Positions 59,657-64,000 of a DNA stretch of 64,000 nt are shown here, in pieces; the first letter of the stretch is position 1; the number at the start of each line of letters is the position of its first letter. Under the pieces are notes generated by a model. The model worked only from the letters and a program-made list of their open reading frames with translations. It did not search any database and was not told the origin of the DNA. The position numbers and the translations under genes are program-made. The stretch lies in assembly GCF_005250615.1 (NCBI RefSeq), contig NZ_SULM01000004.1, forward strand, positions 361,761-425,760, read 5' to 3'. The stretch is from Pseudomonas rhizoryzae (GTDB lineage Bacteria; Pseudomonadota; Gammaproteobacteria; Pseudomonadales; Pseudomonadaceae).

Positions 59657-60760
59657 TTACTGGTCGGCACCGAAGTAGTGGGCGCGCAACTTGCCCGCCG
59701 TCTGGTTCTCTTCCAGGGACAGCAGGGCCACGGTCACGTCGTGGGTGAGGGGGCTGTTCAGCGGCAGGGCGAAGGCGTACTTGCGTGGCTCGAAGATTTT
59801 GCCGACCACCTGGATGGGCAGGGTCGGATGCTGTTTGTCGAAGTATTCCAGGGTGGCGGCGTCGTCGACCACGGCGTCGATTTCCTTGGCGGTCAGGGCG
59901 GTCACCGCCTGGTCCAGGTCGGTGAAGGCGCGATAGTCGAGGCCGAGGCGGGCGATGTGGTCTTCGGAAAGACTGCCGGCCTCGACGCCGATGCGCTTGC
60001 CCGGCAGATCGCCGAGGCCGTTGATGCGGCTGGTGATGCTGTTGACGGTCATGACGCTGGTGACGGTGGAGGTCACGTACGCCATTACGGCCACGCTGCA
60101 GGCCATCCAAAGTGCGGCGAGTACGGTGCCCAGGCTGCCGAAGAGGTTCTTGTGCGAGGTCTTGCCGGTCGTGGTCACCGCCATGACGTGGTAGAAACTG
60201 ATCGCCAGGCCCGGCCACCACTGGGGTGGAAATTCCTTGTCGAGCCGGCGCTCCACCAGGGTGAGTAACAGGGTGATGAGCAGCAGCCCGGCACCGAGCC
60301 ACGCATAGCTCATCAAGTAGCCGAGCTTGTGCAGGTCGTGCAGCAGGCTCAGCGGACCGATCTGGCGCTCTTCGTTGACCAGGATGCGCAGACCGCCATT
60401 GAACCAGGGTTGCGTGAAGCTCAGTTGCTGGGCGCGTTCCGCGGTGACGAAGACGTTGGCAACGGCGATGTCGATGCGACCGCTGCGAGCTGCACCCAGC
60501 AGCTCGGGGAGGGAGGCGGCGCGGACGAATTCGGTCTTGCGGCCGAGCTTGGCGGCGACGGCGTTCCACAGGTCCACGGCCAGGCCGTTGTAGCCGTAGG
60601 GGCCGGCCATGACGAAGGGCGCGGTGACGTAGACGCCGACCCGCAGCGGCGGGGTGGCGGCCGGCTCTGCGGCGCGGGCCGCATTCAAGGCGACCAGCAG
60701 TGCGACTACTCCCAGCCAAAGAACTCGACGGTAAAACCTGAATTTCTCGAAGGTGAACAC
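59657..60760 (-). CDS. Prokaryotic glutamate-receptor-type ligand-gated channel
   Basis: A 367-residue protein with signal peptide (to about A31), first half of a type 3 solute-binding domain (LRVGVYVTAPFVMAGP to TERAQQLSFTQPWFNGGL), membrane helix at about 152-170, a re-entrant pore segment at about 186-203 (SFYHVMAVTTTGKTS), a second helix at about 209-230 and the second half of the binding domain (GKRIGVEAGS to LTHDVTVALLSL). This S1-TM-P-TM-S2 order is that of GluR0 and animal ionotropic glutamate receptors, not of an ABC binding protein. The pore lacks the K+ filter TVGYG. Ligand and ion are unknown. No transporter genes adjoin it. Confidence 0.85.
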   Translation of the reverse strand: MFTFEKFRFYRRVLWLGVVALLVALNAARAAEPAATPPLRVGVYVTAPFVMAGPYGYNGLAVDLWNAVAAKLGRKTEFVRAASLPELLGAARSGRIDIAVANVFVTAERAQQLSFTQPWFNGGLRILVNEERQIGPLSLLHDLHKLGYLMSYAWLGAGLLLITLLLTLVERRLDKEFPPQWWPGLAISFYHVMAVTTTGKTSHKNLFGSLGTVLAALWMACSVAVMAYVTSTVTSVMTVNSITSRINGLGDLPGKRIGVEAGSLSEDHIARLGLDYRAFTDLDQAVTALTAKEIDAVVDDAATLEYFDKQHPTLPIQVVGKIFEPRKYAFALPLNSPLTHDVTVALLSLEENQTAGKLRAHYFGADQ

Positions 60761-61065
60761 GTGCGCTCCGCCAAGGCCTTGTCGATACGAGTGGCTGCCG
60801 TTGACGCCCGTTCCGGTGCTGGCGAACAGGCGTTACAGCCCTAGCTATCGGCTGGGTGTTATCGGGCTTGAGGTGCCGCTAGGGCTTTCTTGGCCGTGTC
60901 GTGGGGAGCATCACGGCTGATCGAGGCGCATCCTTGCCAACGCGAACTCATCGGTATTGGTTCCTACGGAGGAAGGTGCGCCAGGCAGAGGGTCGTTTCG
61001 TCGCTGGTAAGGCAGAAAAGCTGAACGAATAGCGACCTAGGGCAAAGTCGAGCTCCTGGTCGTGA

Positions 61066-61971
61066 TCAGCCCTGCGTCTTTCTAGCCCAGGCCGAGGCAT
61101 CGTGGGGATGCAGGCTTTCCAGATGGCGGACGTGGATGTCTACCGTGGAATAGCTGTCGCGTAGGGCCACCAGCAGCCGGCGCGCTGCATCTTCCACGAA
61201 CATCAGGTTGCTGCCGTTGAGGGCAGCGAAAGCCTGCTCGTCGGCGCGTTTCACTGCCGTTTGCACCGGAGTGCCCAAGGCGGTTTCGCAGCGGTCGATC
61301 AGCGGCAGCAGGCCGAGGTTGGGCGACGTCCCCGGTAGGCCGATACGGATGCGCGCCAGGCTGCGCTGGCTGTGCGGGGTGGCCAGCGAGGCATTCCGTT
61401 TCAGCCAGGCGGCTACCGTTGCAGGACTCAAGGCGGCCTCATCGCCAAAGTCGTCCAGGAAGGCGCGTTCGATCAGTTGACGCGACAGGGAGGCCGAGCA
61501 AGGGCAGGTGGACGAGTAGGCCACCTCGATTCGCACCGCGAGCTGGAAGGCGCCAGCGACCCAGCTGGCTTCGAGCCGGATCGGATAGCGCTTCCAGCCG
61601 CTGAGCCCTGGAGTCACCAGGGCGGGCCGCCGAACCAGCAGGGCGAAGTCGAGGCGTAGCCGTGCCGCGCGGGACTCGCAACTGCGGTGGCTGGTGACCA
61701 TGTCGGCCAGTAGCAGGCGCAGGCGTTCGGGGGTCAGGGGGGCGTCCGTCCCCAGGCGATCCAGCAGCTGATACAGCCGGGACATATGGATGCCCTTGGC
61801 GGTGGCCGAGGGTAGGTCGACCTGGATGTCGGCACTGGCGGGCAGCAGGCCGTCGAGGCCGCTTTCGGCCAGGCGGAGGGGCAGGTCGATGCCCTGCATG
61901 CCGACCCAGTCGAGGGCGGCGGGCAGGGTGGCGGTCTCACTCAGGGATACATCGGGAAGGATGGCATTCAT
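61066..61971 (-). CDS. folE2: GTP cyclohydrolase FolE2 (type IB)
   Basis: A 301-residue tunnelling-fold enzyme catalysing the first step of folate synthesis, GTP to dihydroneopterin triphosphate. The type IB signature is C156-P-C158-S in [15 protein letters not shown], with [11 protein letters not shown] upstream. Type IB enzymes work with other metals when zinc is short, replacing zinc-dependent FolE1. Seventeen bases separate it from upstream zigA, so it shares the Zur-controlled transcript. Confidence 0.93.
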   Translation of the reverse strand: MNAILPDVSLSETATLPAALDWVGMQGIDLPLRLAESGLDGLLPASADIQVDLPSATAKGIHMSRLYQLLDRLGTDAPLTPERLRLLLADMVTSHRSCESRAARLRLDFALLVRRPALVTPGLSGWKRYPIRLEASWVAGAFQLAVRIEVAYSSTCPCSASLSRQLIERAFLDDFGDEAALSPATVAAWLKRNASLATPHSQRSLARIRIGLPGTSPNLGLLPLIDRCETALGTPVQTAVKRADEQAFAALNGSNLMFVEDAARRLLVALRDSYSTVDIHVRHLESLHPHDASAWARKTQG

Positions 61972-61988
61972 CGGTAGTGGTGCTCGGG

Positions 61989-63218
<1,230 letters not shown>

Positions 63219-63285
63219 GGTCTTCACGGTTGCGGATCGAAGAGGAGGTGCATTCCTGTAGTAGGACGGAGGAGAATGCATGATT

Positions 63286-63300
63286 TGTTATAACATAACA
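63286..63300. promoter_or_regulatory. Zur box upstream of zigA-folE2
   Basis: TGTTAT-AAC-ATAACA, a perfect 6-bp dyad with a 3-base centre, equals the gammaproteobacterial Zur consensus TGTTAT-N3-ATAACA, and flanking A/T bases agree. Zinc-loaded Zur should repress the operon here. Confidence 0.88.
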
Positions 63301-63934
63301 TTTTGGTTGTCTCATGGCCAATTCCAGGCGGCGGTCACGACAAGCTGCTGACGCTTCCTAGAGGCAAGGTGAGCATCTTCCAGATCGACAGCACGGGATC
63401 CCCAGGAGGGCGATGGCTGCAATGAGCTCGCGAGAGCTGTCTTCGAGCTGAACTTCGACGCCTTCGAGGCTAATTCTTCGGGCTGAGAGTCGTGTCGAGG
63501 CCCCCATTTCGCCCTATTTGAATCGCCTGACCATGAACCGTGGTGGCACTGTCGATGTGACCAACGTCTATCAGCTACGCTTTATCGTCGACTACGGCTA
63601 GCGCGCTCGGTCGTCGATGTCAGTCGGTCAATTCGTGACGACGAGAACTAATGGTTGGTCGAGAACGGTAGAGAAAATATCTGCCATAGGCGGCTCAGCT
63701 GATGCCGGATCAACGCGACAGTCGTCGACCACAGTCCGGACCAGCAGAAAACAATGCTCCACGTACCAGAGCACCGGTTGCTGGCATAGATTTCGCAAAA
63801 CTGCTAGCGGAGGCTGATCTTGGTGGTGCGCTATGAGGGTAAAGCGTAGCGCTAGTGTGGTGTTTCATAAATAAGGCTCATATATTGATGGTCTAAGCTT
63901 GTGGAGATTCAGTGTTCCGACACAGGAGTCAGCT
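63301..63934. other. Stretch with gene fragments only
   Basis: About 630 bases. One forward frame near 63505-63601 reads SPYLNRLTMNRGGTVDVTNV and ends at a TAG; it looks like the 3' end of a former gene without its beginning. A reverse frame at about 63640-63810 is open but lacks a start signal. The last 60 bases probably include the left end of the IS element that begins at the right edge. Confidence 0.4.
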
Positions 63935-64000
63935 ATGAGAACAGGTCGTCCTGCCGCCCCCATCGTGCTCGATGAAGCAGAACAAAGAGAGCTGCTACGC
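63935..64000 (+). CDS. Probable IS630-family transposase, first 22 codons
   Basis: The frame MRTGRPAAPIVLDEAEQREL runs off the right edge. This N terminus, with the basic GRP start and the LDEAE-x-x-EL helix, is like the helix-turn-helix beginning of IS630-family transposases. AGGAG lies eight bases before the ATG. Only the start is present, so the family call is tentative. Confidence 0.6.
   Translation, partial: MRTGRPAAPIVLDEAEQRELLR

Noticed and set aside
63617..63817. Forward frame of 66 codons
   Set aside because: Ser/Thr/Arg-rich low-complexity translation with no ribosome site; the reverse strand is also open, so there is no evidence for either.

Overview
The window reads as a GC-rich gammaproteobacterial chromosome, almost certainly a Pseudomonas. 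The blocks recQ-marR-fimV-like-plpD, cspD/clpS-clpA-infA-bpt-aat-ftsK-lolA-rarA-serS-cysG-tus-yccA and gbuA/gbuR/chemoreceptor keep, from memory, the order known in P. aeruginosa, while the metabolic genes around them do not. No rRNA, CRISPR array or replication origin was seen.

Layout. 1-5.5 kb: ppnP (cut by the window edge), a DEDDh exonuclease, a CxxCC metal-cluster protein, a secreted START protein, the periplasmic methionine sulfoxide reductase msrPQ and a two-domain dihydroxyacetone kinase. 5.5-9.6 kb: a reverse-strand sugar operon (DUF2238 membrane protein, PfkB kinase, GH65 enzyme). The GH65 gene carries a one-base frameshift in a six-base G/C run. 9.9-16.4 kb: a CYP152-type P450, then a guanidino-compound cluster (ThDP decarboxylase, NCS1 transporter, guanidinobutyrase gbuA and divergent regulator gbuR). 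16.5-27.9 kb: Aer-like aerotaxis receptor, DTW-type tRNA-modifying enzyme, recQ, MarR regulator, FimV-like protein, PlpD patatin and a SelW-like protein. 27.9-32.9 kb holds the bacterial N-degron pathway: Bpt and Aat add N-terminal degron residues, ClpS recognises them and ClpA unfolds the substrate; cspD and infA sit among them. 33-44.4 kb: ftsK, lolA, rarA, serS, cysG, a glutathionyl-hydroquinone reductase, trpD2-like ybiB, the 2-thiouridine sulfur relay tusDCBE and a BI-1 family membrane protein.

At 44.5 kb lies tRNA-Ser(UGA) with its own promoter and terminator. A tyrosine integrase faces it, and from there to about 57.6 kb the DNA is accessory: visibly AT-rich genes beside prophage debris. 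Intact cargo includes a DUF4224 protein, an uncharacterised 273-residue protein, an orphan DNA methyltransferase, a multi-domain HNH nuclease that looks like a modification-dependent restriction enzyme, a RelA/SpoT-type nucleotide synthetase with a long C-terminal extension, two uncharacterised membrane proteins and several secreted or small proteins. This is the most likely place for an undescribed system, and I read it as an anti-phage or toxin cargo region in a decayed integrative element. Decay shows as a frameshifted prophage gene and two separately degraded copies of the same ATPase gene tail. I found no attR.

From 57.7 kb the chromosome resumes with a CHASE-like/GGDEF diguanylate cyclase, a small charged secreted protein, a rare prokaryotic glutamate-receptor-type channel, and a zinc-starvation operon (COG0523 GTPase zigA plus zinc-sparing folE2) behind a clear Zur box. 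The window ends in the first codons of what looks like an IS630-family transposase.
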